Assembly (NCBI RefSeq): GCF_000313755.1
Contig: NZ_AMZB01000079.1
Span: forward strand, 38,824 to 102,823
Source: Pseudomonas nitroreducens TX1
Lineage (GTDB): Bacteria > Pseudomonadota > Gammaproteobacteria > Pseudomonadales > Pseudomonadaceae
Length of the DNA stretch: 64,000 bases
Direction of reading: 5' to 3'
Positions within the stretch are counted from its first letter, which is position 1. Every line of letters begins with the position of its first letter. The translations under genes and the position numbers were made by a program. Positions 52,587-62,710 of the stretch are shown one piece after another. Below the pieces are notes generated by a model. The model was not told the origin of the DNA. It saw nothing but the letters and a program-made list of their open reading frames with translations, and searched no databases.

Positions 52587-53572
52587 GTTGGCTGACACCT
52601 GCCATCGTCGACATCCTGATCGAGGTCATCAAGGCCATCGTCATCCTGCTCGCCGTGGTCGTCTGCGGCGCGCTGCTCAGCTGGGTCGAGCGTCGTCTGC
52701 TCGGCCTCTGGCAGGACCGCTACGGTCCGAACCGGGTCGGCCCCTTCGGTGCCTTCCAGCTCGGCGCCGACATGCTGAAGATGTTCTTCAAGGAAGACTG
52801 GACCCCGCCGTTCGCCGACAAGATGATCTTCACCCTCGCCCCCATGATCGCCATGGGCGCGCTGCTGGTCGCCTTCGTCGTCATCCCGATCACCCCGACC
52901 TGGGGCGTGGCGGACCTGAACATCGGCATCCTGTTCTTCTTCGCCATGGCCGGCCTGACCGTTTACGCGGTGCTGTTCGCCGGCTGGTCGAGCAACAACA
53001 AGTTCGCCCTGCTCGGCAGCCTGCGCGCCTCGGCCCAGACCATCTCCTACGAGGTGTTCCTGGCCCTGTCGCTGATGGGCATCGTGGCCCAGGTCGGTTC
53101 GTTCAGCCTGCGCGACATCGTCGATTACCAGGCCGAACACATGTGGTTCATCATCCCGCAGTTCTTCGGCTTCATGACCTTCTTCGTCGCCGGCGTCGCT
53201 GTGACCCACCGTCACCCGTTCGACCAGCCCGAAGCCGAGCAGGAACTGGCCGACGGTTACCACATCGAGTACGCCGGCATGAAATGGGGCATGTTCTTCG
53301 TCGGCGAGTACATCGGCATCGTGCTGGTGTCCGCGCTGCTGGCGACCCTGTTCTTCGGCGGCTGGCACGGCCCCTTCGGCATCCTGCCGCAGATCCCGTT
53401 CATCTGGTTCGCCCTGAAAACCGGCTTCTTCATCATGATGTTCATTTTGCTGCGGGCCTCCATCCCACGCCCGCGCTATGACCAGGTGATGGCCTTCAGC
53501 TGGAAGTTCTGCCTCCCGCTGACCCTGATCAACCTGCTGGTGACCGGCGCTGTCGTGCTGGCCAGCCAGTAA
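52583..53572 (+). CDS. nuoH: NADH-quinone oxidoreductase subunit H
   Basis: Protein of 329 residues with about eight membrane helices. Conserved loops: [40 protein letters not shown] and [20 protein letters not shown], which line the quinone entry with NuoB and NuoD. It couples redox to proton pumping. 11 bp before nuoI. Confidence 0.98.
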   Translation: MSWLTPAIVDILIEVIKAIVILLAVVVCGALLSWVERRLLGLWQDRYGPNRVGPFGAFQLGADMLKMFFKEDWTPPFADKMIFTLAPMIAMGALLVAFVVIPITPTWGVADLNIGILFFFAMAGLTVYAVLFAGWSSNNKFALLGSLRASAQTISYEVFLALSLMGIVAQVGSFSLRDIVDYQAEHMWFIIPQFFGFMTFFVAGVAVTHRHPFDQPEAEQELADGYHIEYAGMKWGMFFVGEYIGIVLVSALLATLFFGGWHGPFGILPQIPFIWFALKTGFFIMMFILLRASIPRPRYDQVMAFSWKFCLPLTLINLLVTGAVVLASQ

Positions 53573-53583
53573 GGAGTAGGACC

Positions 53584-54132
53584 ATGATCAAGTACATTTT
53601 CGACGTGGTGCACGGCACCTACACCCAGCTGCGCAGCCTGGTGATGATCTTCGGTCACGCCTTCCGCAAGCGCGACACCCTGCAGTACCCGGAAGAGCCC
53701 GTGTACCTGCCGCCGCGCTACCGTGGCCGCATCGTGCTCACCCGCGACCCCGACGGCGAAGAGCGCTGCGTGGCATGCAACCTGTGCGCCGTGGCCTGCC
53801 CGGTGGGCTGCATCTCCCTGCAGAAGGCCGAGACCGACGACGGTCGCTGGTACCCCGAGTTCTTCCGCATCAACTTCTCCCGCTGCATCTTCTGCGGCCT
53901 GTGCGAAGAAGCCTGCCCGACCACCGCGATCCAGCTGACCCCGGATTTCGAGATGGGCGAGTTCAAGCGCCAGGACCTGGTCTACGAGAAGGAAGACCTG
54001 CTGATCTCCGGCCCCGGCAAGAACCCGGACTACAACTTCTACCGCGTTGCGGGCATGGCGATTGCCGGCAAGCCGAAAGGCGCCGCGCAGAACGAAGCCG
54101 AACCGATCAACGTCAAGAGCCTGCTGCCGTAA
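53584..54132 (+). CDS. nuoI: NADH-quinone oxidoreductase subunit I
   Basis: Protein of 182 residues with two 4Fe-4S ferredoxin motifs ([16 protein letters not shown] and [16 protein letters not shown]) carrying clusters N6a and N6b. Peripheral-arm wire between NuoG and NuoB. GGAGTAGG ribosome-binding site. Confidence 0.98.
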   Translation: MIKYIFDVVHGTYTQLRSLVMIFGHAFRKRDTLQYPEEPVYLPPRYRGRIVLTRDPDGEERCVACNLCAVACPVGCISLQKAETDDGRWYPEFFRINFSRCIFCGLCEEACPTTAIQLTPDFEMGEFKRQDLVYEKEDLLISGPGKNPDYNFYRVAGMAIAGKPKGAAQNEAEPINVKSLLP

Positions 54133-54143
54133 GGAGACGTCGC

Positions 54144-54644
54144 GTGGAATTCGCTTTCTACTTCGCCGCCGGCGTCGCCGTGCTGGCAACCTTCCGGGTC
54201 ATCACCAACAGCAACCCGGTGCATGCCCTGCTCTACCTCATCATTTCGCTGCTCGCGGTATCGATGACCTTCTTCAGCCTCGGCGCCCCGTTCGCCGGTG
54301 CCCTGGAAATCATCGTCTACGCCGGCGCGATCATGGTGCTGTTCGTCTTCGTGGTGATGATGCTCAACCTCGGCCCGGCGATTGCCGAGCAGGAGCGCAA
54401 GTGGCTCAAGCCCGGCGTCTGGATCGGCCCCGGCGCGCTGGCCGCCGTGCTGCTGGTCGAACTGCTGTGGATGCTCTCGCGCACGCCCAGCGGTATCGGC
54501 ATCGGCCACACCACCGTGGACGCCAAGGCCGTGGGCATCAGCCTGTTCGGCCCGTACCTGCTGGTCGTCGAACTGGCCTCGATGCTGCTGCTGGCGGCAC
54601 TGGTCGCCGCCTACCACCTCGGCCGCCACGAAGCGAAGGACTAA
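54144..54644 (+). CDS. nuoJ: NADH-quinone oxidoreductase subunit J
   Basis: Protein of 166 residues from GTG at 54144, preceded by AAGGAG. Five membrane helices. The pattern [20 protein letters not shown], then [20 protein letters not shown] holds the pi-bulge helix conserved in NuoJ/ND6. Start codon is the only non-ATG in the operon. Confidence 0.96.
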   Translation: MEFAFYFAAGVAVLATFRVITNSNPVHALLYLIISLLAVSMTFFSLGAPFAGALEIIVYAGAIMVLFVFVVMMLNLGPAIAEQERKWLKPGVWIGPGALAAVLLVELLWMLSRTPSGIGIGHTTVDAKAVGISLFGPYLLVVELASMLLLAALVAAYHLGRHEAKD

Positions 54645-54648
54645 CACC

Positions 54649-54953
54649 ATGAATGCAATCCCTCTCGAACACGGACTGGCGCTTGCCGGTGTGCTGTTCT
54701 GCTTCGGCCTGGTGGGCCTGATGGTACGACGCAACATCCTGTTCGTACTGATGAGCCTGGAAGTGATGATGAACGCCGCCGCGCTGGCCTTCGTGGTCGG
54801 TGGCGCCCGCTGGGGCCAGCCTGACGGCCAGGTGATGTTCATCCTGGTGCTCAGCCTGGCTGCGGCCGAGGCCAGCATTGGCCTGGCGATCCTGCTCCAG
54901 CTGTATCGCCGCTTCCATACCCTCGATATCGACGCTGCCAGCGAGATGCGCGG

Positions 54954-54957
<4 letters not shown>
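54649..54957 (+). CDS. nuoK: NADH-quinone oxidoreductase subunit K
   Basis: Protein of 102 residues from ATG at 54649, three membrane helices. [14 protein letters not shown] motif ([18 protein letters not shown]) and [19 protein letters not shown] carry the key membrane Glu residues of the proton path. Overlaps nuoL by 4 bp. Confidence 0.97.
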
Positions 54958-56801
<1,844 letters not shown>

Positions 56802-56829
56802 TGAATTCACGAAAGAGATTGAGCCCGAC

Positions 56830-58359
56830 ATGATTCTGCCCTGGCTAATCCTGATCCCCTTCATCGGCGGCTTCCTTTGCTGGATCGCCGAATACACCAG
56901 CAAGACCCTGCCCCGCTGGGTCGCCCTGGGATCGATGGTCCTCACCCTGGCGCTCAGCCTGTGGGTGTGGCACACCGGCGACTTCCAGCTGGCCCCGGCA
57001 CCGGGTGGCGAGCCGCAGTGGACACTGGAATTCAAGCTGTCCTGGATCGAGCGTTTCGGCATCAGCTTCCACCTGGCAATGGACGGCCTGTCCCTGCTGA
57101 TGGTTGCGCTGACCGGCCTGCTCGGCGTGCTGTCCGTCCTCTGCTCGTGGAACGAGATCCAGCGCCGCATCGGCTTCTTCCACCTGAACCTGCTGTGGAT
57201 CCTGGGCGGCGTGATCGGCGTGTTCCTCGCCGTCGACCTGTTCCTGTTCTTCTTCTTCTGGGAAATGATGCTGGTGCCGATGTACTTCCTCATCGCGCTC
57301 TGGGGTCATAGCTCGGACGATGGCAAGAAGACCCGCATCTATGCCGCTACCAAGTTCTTCATCTTCACCCAGGCCAGCGGCCTGGTGATGCTGGTGGCGA
57401 TCCTGGGCCTGGTGTTCGTGCACTACAACAGCACCGGCGTACTGACCTTCAATTACGCCGACCTGCTCAAGACCCAGCTGCCGCCGCACACCGAGTGGAT
57501 CCTGATGCTCGGCTTCTTCGTCGCCTTCGCGGTGAAGATGCCGGTGGTACCGGTGCACTCCTGGCTGCCGGACGCCCACGCCCAGGCGCCGACCGCCGGT
57601 TCCGTGGACCTGGCCGGCATCCTGCTGAAGACTGCCGCCTATGGCTTGATCCGCTTCGCCCTGCCGCTGTTCCCCAACGCCTCGGCCGAGTTCGCCCCGA
57701 TCGCCATGACCCTGGGCCTGATCGGCATCTTCTACGGCGCCTTCCTGTCGTTCGCGCAGACCGACATCAAGCGCCTGGTGGCCTACTCCTCCGTGTCGCA
57801 CATGGGCTTCGTGATGATCGGCATCTACTCCGGCAGCCCGCAGGCGCTGCAGGGCGTGGTCGTGCAGATGATCGCCCACGGCCTCTCCGCCGCCGCGCTG
57901 TTCATCCTCTGCGGTCAGCTGTACGAGCGCCTGCACACCCGTGACATGCGCAAGATGGGCGGCCTGTGGTCGCGCATCCCGTACCTGCCGGCCGTGGCCC
58001 TGTTCTTCGCCACAGCGTCGCTGGGTCTGCCGGGCACCGGCAACTTCGTCGGTGAGTTCCTGATCCTGCTGGGCAGTTTCAAGGTCGTTCCGGTGATCAC
58101 CGTGATCGCCACCTTCGGCCTGGTGTTCGGCTCGGTCTACTCGCTGATCATGATCCACCGCGCCTACTTCGGCCCGGCCAAGTCCGACACTGCCATCGCC
58201 GGCCTGAACGCCCGCGAACTGCTCATGGTGCTCGGCCTGGCGGTGCTGCTGATCGTGCTCGGCGTCTACCCGCAGCCGGTCCTCGACACCTCCGCGGCAA
58301 CCATGCACGGCGTCCAGCAATGGCTGGGTGCCGCCCTCTCCACTCTGGCAGCACGGTAA
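56830..58359 (+). CDS. nuoM: NADH-quinone oxidoreductase subunit M
   Basis: Protein of 509 residues from ATG at 56830. Antiporter-like proton channel. FFFFWEMMLVPMYFLIALWG, PVVPVHSWLPDAHAQAPTAG and VAYSSVSHMGFVMIG are diagnostic of NuoM/ND4, including the WEMM glutamate. 7 bp before nuoN. Confidence 0.98.
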   Translation: MILPWLILIPFIGGFLCWIAEYTSKTLPRWVALGSMVLTLALSLWVWHTGDFQLAPAPGGEPQWTLEFKLSWIERFGISFHLAMDGLSLLMVALTGLLGVLSVLCSWNEIQRRIGFFHLNLLWILGGVIGVFLAVDLFLFFFFWEMMLVPMYFLIALWGHSSDDGKKTRIYAATKFFIFTQASGLVMLVAILGLVFVHYNSTGVLTFNYADLLKTQLPPHTEWILMLGFFVAFAVKMPVVPVHSWLPDAHAQAPTAGSVDLAGILLKTAAYGLIRFALPLFPNASAEFAPIAMTLGLIGIFYGAFLSFAQTDIKRLVAYSSVSHMGFVMIGIYSGSPQALQGVVVQMIAHGLSAAALFILCGQLYERLHTRDMRKMGGLWSRIPYLPAVALFFATASLGLPGTGNFVGEFLILLGSFKVVPVITVIATFGLVFGSVYSLIMIHRAYFGPAKSDTAIAGLNARELLMVLGLAVLLIVLGVYPQPVLDTSAATMHGVQQWLGAALSTLAAR

Positions 58360-58366
58360 GCGCGAA

Positions 58367-59830
58367 ATGACCTTCACGATTCAACACTTCATCGCGCTCC
58401 TGCCACTGCTCATCACCAGCGCCACCCTGGTGGTGGTGATGCTCGCGGTAGCCTGGAAGCGTAACCACTCGATGACCGCCACCCTCTCGGTGATCGGTCT
58501 GAACCTGGCCCTGCTGTCGATCATCCCGGTGCTGAACGTCACCCCGATCGAAGTCACCCCGCTCATGGTGATCGACAACTTCGCCTGCTTCTACATGGCC
58601 CTGATCCTGATCGGCGCCCTGGCCTGCACCACCCTCGCCCATGCCTACATGGAAAGCTTCCCGGGCAACCGCGAGGAACTGTACCTGCTGCTCCTGCTCT
58701 CCACCGCAGGCGGCCTGGTACTGGTCAGCGCGCAGAACCTGGCCGGCCTGTTCATCGGCCTGGAACTGCTGTCGGTGCCGGTCTACGGCATGGTGGCCTA
58801 CGCCTTCTTCAACAAGCGCACCCTGGAAGCGGGCATCAAGTACACCGTCCTGTCCGCCGCCGGCTCCGCGTTCCTGCTCTTCGGCATGGCCCTGCTCTAC
58901 GCCGAGTCCGGCAACCTGGGCTTCGCTGCCATCGGTGCATCCCTGGCCGAAGGCACCAGCCATGGCCCGCTGCTGGCCATCGGCGTCGGCATGATGGTCG
59001 TCGGCCTGGGCTTCAAGCTGTCCCTGGCACCGTTCCACCTGTGGACCCCGGACGTCTATGAAGGCGCGCCGGCCCCGGTCGCCACCTTCCTGGCCACCAC
59101 TGCCAAAGTCGCTGTGTTCGCCGTGCTGCTGCGCCTGTTCCAGATCGCTCCGGCGGCCCTGAACAACGGCCTGCTGCATGACGCCATCGCGGTCATCGCC
59201 ATCGCCTCGATCCTGATCGGTAACCTGCTGGCGCTGACCCAGAGCAACATCAAGCGCCTGCTGGGCTACTCCTCCATCGCCCACTTCGGCTACCTGCTGA
59301 TCGCCCTGGTGGCGAGCAAGGGCTTGGCCGTGGAAGCGGTCGGCGTGTACCTGACCACCTACGTCGTCACCACCCTGGGCGCCTTCGGCGTGGTCACCCT
59401 GATGTCCACCCCGTACAGCGGCCGCGACGCCGACGCGCTGTTCGAGTACCGCGGCCTGTTCTGGCGCCGTCCGGTGTTGACCGCAGTGATGACGGTGATG
59501 ATGCTGTCCCTGGCCGGCATTCCGCTGACCGCCGGCTTCATCGGCAAGTTCTACATCGTCGCCACCGGCGTCGAGTCGCAGCACTGGTGGCTGGTCGGCG
59601 CCCTGGTCCTGGGCAGCGCCATCGGCCTGTTCTACTACCTGCGCGTCATGGTGACCATGTTCCTGGTCGAGCCGAACATGAAGCGCCACGACGCGCCCCT
59701 GGACTGGGCTCAGCGCGCCGGCGGCATCATGCTGGTGGCCATCGCCCTGCTCGCCTTCTTCCTCGGTGTCTACCCGCAACCGCTGCTGGACCTCCTCCAG
59801 CACAGCGGCCTGGTAGCCGTCGCCGGCTAA
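58367..59830 (+). CDS. nuoN: NADH-quinone oxidoreductase subunit N
   Basis: Protein of 487 residues from ATG at 58367. Antiporter-like subunit; FIGLELLSVPVYGMVAYAF, FKLSLAPFHLWTPDVYEGAP and LLGYSSIAHFGYLLIALV match NuoN/ND2. Last gene of the operon, followed by a terminator. Confidence 0.98.
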   Translation: MTFTIQHFIALLPLLITSATLVVVMLAVAWKRNHSMTATLSVIGLNLALLSIIPVLNVTPIEVTPLMVIDNFACFYMALILIGALACTTLAHAYMESFPGNREELYLLLLLSTAGGLVLVSAQNLAGLFIGLELLSVPVYGMVAYAFFNKRTLEAGIKYTVLSAAGSAFLLFGMALLYAESGNLGFAAIGASLAEGTSHGPLLAIGVGMMVVGLGFKLSLAPFHLWTPDVYEGAPAPVATFLATTAKVAVFAVLLRLFQIAPAALNNGLLHDAIAVIAIASILIGNLLALTQSNIKRLLGYSSIAHFGYLLIALVASKGLAVEAVGVYLTTYVVTTLGAFGVVTLMSTPYSGRDADALFEYRGLFWRRPVLTAVMTVMMLSLAGIPLTAGFIGKFYIVATGVESQHWWLVGALVLGSAIGLFYYLRVMVTMFLVEPNMKRHDAPLDWAQRAGGIMLVAIALLAFFLGVYPQPLLDLLQHSGLVAVAG

Positions 59831-59845
59831 GCTCGACAGGCAATG

Positions 59846-59872
59846 AAAAACCCCGCTTCGGCGGGGTTTTTT
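59846..59872 (+). terminator. Terminator of the nuo operon
   Basis: AAAAACCCCGC-TTCG-GCGGGGTTTTTT, 11-bp stem with a stable TTCG tetraloop, 15 bp past nuoN. Confidence 0.95.
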
Positions 59873-59893
59873 ATTGGACGCAATTGAGCTTTC

Positions 59894-59929
59894 GTAGGGC
59901 GCATAACGCGCCAGCGTTATCCGCCCTAC
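59894..59929. repeat. Dispersed intergenic repeat (inverted GTAGGGCG type)
   Basis: GTAGGGCGCATAACGC and GCGTTATCCGCCCTAC face each other with one mismatch across a 4-nt centre. This repeat form is common between genes in many Proteobacteria, including pseudomonads. It lies between convergent nuoN and the AI-2E gene. Confidence 0.75.
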
Positions 59930-59938
59930 TCTCCTACC

Positions 59939-61006
59939 CTACTCCGCTGCCTTGGGTGCTTCGCCTTCGCGCCCGGTGAACAGGTCCCACGACGCCATGA
60001 ACAGCGCCGCGATCAGCGGGCCGATGACGAAGCCGTTGAGACCGAACAGCGACATGCCGCCGAGGGTTGAGATCAGCACCACGTAGTCGGGCATCTTGGT
60101 GTCCTTGCCCACAAGGATCGGGCGCAGGATGTTGTCCACCAGGCCGATCACCACCACGCAGAACAGTGTCAGCACCACGCCCTGCCAGATCGCTCCGGTG
60201 AGCAGGAAATAAGCCGCCACCGGCACCCAGATCAGCCCCGCGCCGATCGCTGGCAGCAGCGAAAGGAAGGCCATCAGCGTGCCCCACAACAGCGAACCCT
60301 GGATGCCGAGGAACCAGAAGATCAGCCCGCCGAGCGCTCCCTGGGTCGCGGCGACGGCGATGTTGCCCTTCACCGTGGCACGGATCACCGTAGTGAACTT
60401 GGTGAACAGGTGCTGCTTGTGCTCCGCACTCAGCGGCACCGCCTGCTTGATCCGGCGCCCCAGCGCCGGGCCGTCGCGCAGGAGGAAGAACAACAGGTAG
60501 AGCATGATGCCGAAGCTGATGACGAACTCGAAAGTATTCTGGCCGATGCTGAAGGCCTTGGTCGCCACCAGTTGGCTGGCCTGCATCGCCCCCGTCGAGA
60601 GTTTTTCCTGCAGGCTGGAAAGGTCCGCCAGGTCGAAGCGCTCCAGCAGCTGATGCGCCCATGCCGGCAGCGCAGCGACGGCCTGCTGGTAGTACACGAT
60701 GAAATTCAGCTCACCCGACTTCAGTCGCTGGTAGACCGTCGCTCCCTCCTGCACCAGCGCCCCGGCGATGAAGGTCACCGGCAGGATCACGATCAGGAAG
60801 CACACGCCGAGGGAAATCAGCGCGGCGAGGTTGTTGCGCCCGTTGAGCTTCGTCCTCAGGCGGCGTTGCAGCGGAGCGAAGATGATCGCCAGGATGGTGC
60901 CCCAGAAGACCGCCCCGTAGAACGGCAGCAGGATCCAGCCGAAGGCGAGCGTCACCACCAGCAGCAGGGCGAGGAATGTCCGGTATTCCAGTTTCGATTC
61001 GAACAT
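59939..61006 (-). CDS. AI-2E family transporter/permease
   Basis: Protein of 355 residues with about eight membrane helices in the AI-2E/PerM pattern: LPFYGAVFWGTILAIIFAPL near the start, then FVISFGIMLYLLFFLLRDGP and LGGLIFWFLGIQGSLLWGTL. Members export diverse small molecules or ions (TqsA for autoinducer-2, others Na+/H+ exchange), so the substrate is open. Convergent with nuo. Confidence 0.88.
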   Translation of the reverse strand: MFESKLEYRTFLALLLVVTLAFGWILLPFYGAVFWGTILAIIFAPLQRRLRTKLNGRNNLAALISLGVCFLIVILPVTFIAGALVQEGATVYQRLKSGELNFIVYYQQAVAALPAWAHQLLERFDLADLSSLQEKLSTGAMQASQLVATKAFSIGQNTFEFVISFGIMLYLLFFLLRDGPALGRRIKQAVPLSAEHKQHLFTKFTTVIRATVKGNIAVAATQGALGGLIFWFLGIQGSLLWGTLMAFLSLLPAIGAGLIWVPVAAYFLLTGAIWQGVVLTLFCVVVIGLVDNILRPILVGKDTKMPDYVVLISTLGGMSLFGLNGFVIGPLIAALFMASWDLFTGREGEAPKAAE

Positions 61007-61098
61007 GAGCGGGTCCGTGAAAGGTTAAACCAGCTCATTAGTCAGCAGTTGGCCTGCCGAGTGCAACTTTCGCAGCGCGCTCCCTGCGCTCAGGTGGA

Positions 61099-62418
61099 CT
61101 AAAGCACCATGGCCGCCACCCAGCCGAACGCCAGCAGCGGCAGGTTGTAGTGCAGGAAGGTGGGCACTACGGTATCCCAGATGTGGTTGTGCTGGCCGTC
61201 CACGTTCAGGCCGGAGGTCGGACCGAGAGTGGAGTCCGATGCCGGCGAGCCGGCGTCACCCAATGCTCCGGCTGTGCCGACGATGCTGACAATGGCCAGC
61301 GGACTGAATCCCAGGTGCACCGCCAGCGGCACGAAGATCGCAGCGATGATCGGCACCGTGGAGAAGGACGAGCCGATGCCCATGGTCACCAGCAGGCCCA
61401 CCAGCAGCATCATGAAGGCGCCCAGCGCCTTGCTGCTGCCGATCCAGCCGGCGGCGCTGTCCACCAGGCTCGCGACCTGCCCGGTGGCGGTCATCACCGC
61501 GGCGAACCCCTGGGCGGCGATCATGATGAAGCCGATCATGGCCATCATCTTCATGCCCTCGGTGAACAGGTCGTCCGCTTCCTTCCAGCGCACCACGCCG
61601 GACAGCGAGAACACCAGGAAGCCCACCAGCGCACCGAGGATCATCGAGTCCAGCAGCAGTTGCACGGCAAAGGCCGACGCGACCGCGACGCCTGCCACCA
61701 CCAGGCTCATCCTGCTGTAGGGCGTATCGACCCGCTCGGCCTGTTCGATGCGCTCCAGATCGTAGACACGCTTGCGACGGTAGCTGAACAGAACCGCGAC
61801 CAGCAGGCCGCAGACCATCCCCAGCGCTGGAATCAGCATGGCGTGGGTGACATTGATGCCGCTGACGTCCACGCCTGCGCGTTGCACGTTAGCCAGTAGG
61901 ATCTGGTTCAGGAAGATGTTGCCGAAACCCACGGGCAGGAACATGTAGGGCGTGATCAGGCCGAAGGTGATGACGCAGGCGATCAGCCGACGGTCGATCT
62001 GCAGGCGCGTCAGCACGTAGAGCAACGGCGGCACCAGCAACGGAATGAAAGCGATGTGGATCGGCAGGATGTTCTGCGAGGAGATCGCCACCACCAGCAG
62101 CAGCGCAATCATCATCCACTTGAAGGCACTGGAACCGTTCGCCTCGTGGCGGCCGAGCATCGCCAGTGCGCGATCGGCCAACGCATGCGCCATTCCGGAG
62201 CGCGCAATGGCCACGGCGAAGGCGCCGAGCATGGCGTAGGACAGCGCCACCGTCGCACCGGCCCCCAATCCTTCGTTGAATGCCTTGAGCGTGCCGTCCA
62301 TGCCCAGGCCGCCCAGCAAACCACCGGCCACCGCGCCGGCGATCAGTGCGACCACCACATGCACGCGACACAGGCTCAGCACCAGCATCAGGCCAATGGC
62401 GATCAGCACCGCATTCAT
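61099..62418 (-). CDS. Na+/H+ antiporter family permease (NhaC-like)
   Basis: Protein of 439 residues from ATG at 62418 (AGGAG upstream); an open extension to 62637 is not coding-like. About 11-12 membrane helices. Conserved segments GLVTMGIGSSFSTVPIIAAI and GTAGALGDAGSPASDSTLGP (an Asp/Ser-rich helix break) fit the Na_H_antiporter/NhaC-like ion-transporter group. PA2653 occupies this position in PAO1. Exchange substrate unproved; divergent from the chemoreceptor. Confidence 0.82.
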   Translation of the reverse strand: MNAVLIAIGLMLVLSLCRVHVVVALIAGAVAGGLLGGLGMDGTLKAFNEGLGAGATVALSYAMLGAFAVAIARSGMAHALADRALAMLGRHEANGSSAFKWMMIALLLVVAISSQNILPIHIAFIPLLVPPLLYVLTRLQIDRRLIACVITFGLITPYMFLPVGFGNIFLNQILLANVQRAGVDVSGINVTHAMLIPALGMVCGLLVAVLFSYRRKRVYDLERIEQAERVDTPYSRMSLVVAGVAVASAFAVQLLLDSMILGALVGFLVFSLSGVVRWKEADDLFTEGMKMMAMIGFIMIAAQGFAAVMTATGQVASLVDSAAGWIGSSKALGAFMMLLVGLLVTMGIGSSFSTVPIIAAIFVPLAVHLGFSPLAIVSIVGTAGALGDAGSPASDSTLGPTSGLNVDGQHNHIWDTVVPTFLHYNLPLLAFGWVAAMVL

Positions 62419-62603
62419 CTTTGTCACTCCTCTCACGGATCGCCGCGCAGGGCGCGGACAAAAGGCGCGCACTCTGCCAAACACTCGGCGAGGTGTCAAA
62501 ACCCGTGTCGAATCAGGACGTTTCGGCCATTGGCTGGCGGGATTTTCACCGAAGTGCGCACGCTTTTTGCCTGAAAGTCGCCGGCCGTCATAACGGTACG
62601 CCA

Positions 62604-62627
62604 GAATCGCCTGTTTTCTGGCGATTC
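62604..62627. promoter_or_regulatory. Inverted repeat between permease and chemoreceptor
   Basis: GAATCGCC-N8-GGCGATTC, perfect 8-bp arms, in the divergent intergenic region 14 bp upstream of the sigma-28 promoter. Candidate operator or hairpin; no regulator known. Confidence 0.4.
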
Positions 62628-62640
62628 GCCCCGTCACGGG

Positions 62641-62667
62641 TCAAGAAGATGCGGGAAAAGCCGATAT
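62641..62667 (+). promoter_or_regulatory. FliA (sigma-28) promoter of the chemoreceptor gene
   Basis: TCAAGAAG (62641-62648), 11-bp spacer, GCCGATAT (62660-62667) matches the pseudomonad FliA pattern TCAAG...GCCGATA that drives flagellar and chemotaxis genes. Predicted start near 62674, 37 nt before the ATG. Confidence 0.75.
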
Positions 62668-62710
62668 ACCGGGCATTCCCGAGGTTTCGTTAAAACAAGG
62701 ACCCCTCTCC

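Noticed and set aside
49902..52598. Open frame of 898 codons antisense to nuoG
   Set aside because: GC-rich third-position bias of nuoG opens the opposite strand. nuoG has every cluster motif; the antisense peptide is low-complexity Gly/Val/Asp.
62419..62637. 73-residue N-terminal extension of the antiporter-like permease
   Set aside because: Basic nonconserved peptide; ATG at 62418 has AGGAG and starts directly with a membrane helix.
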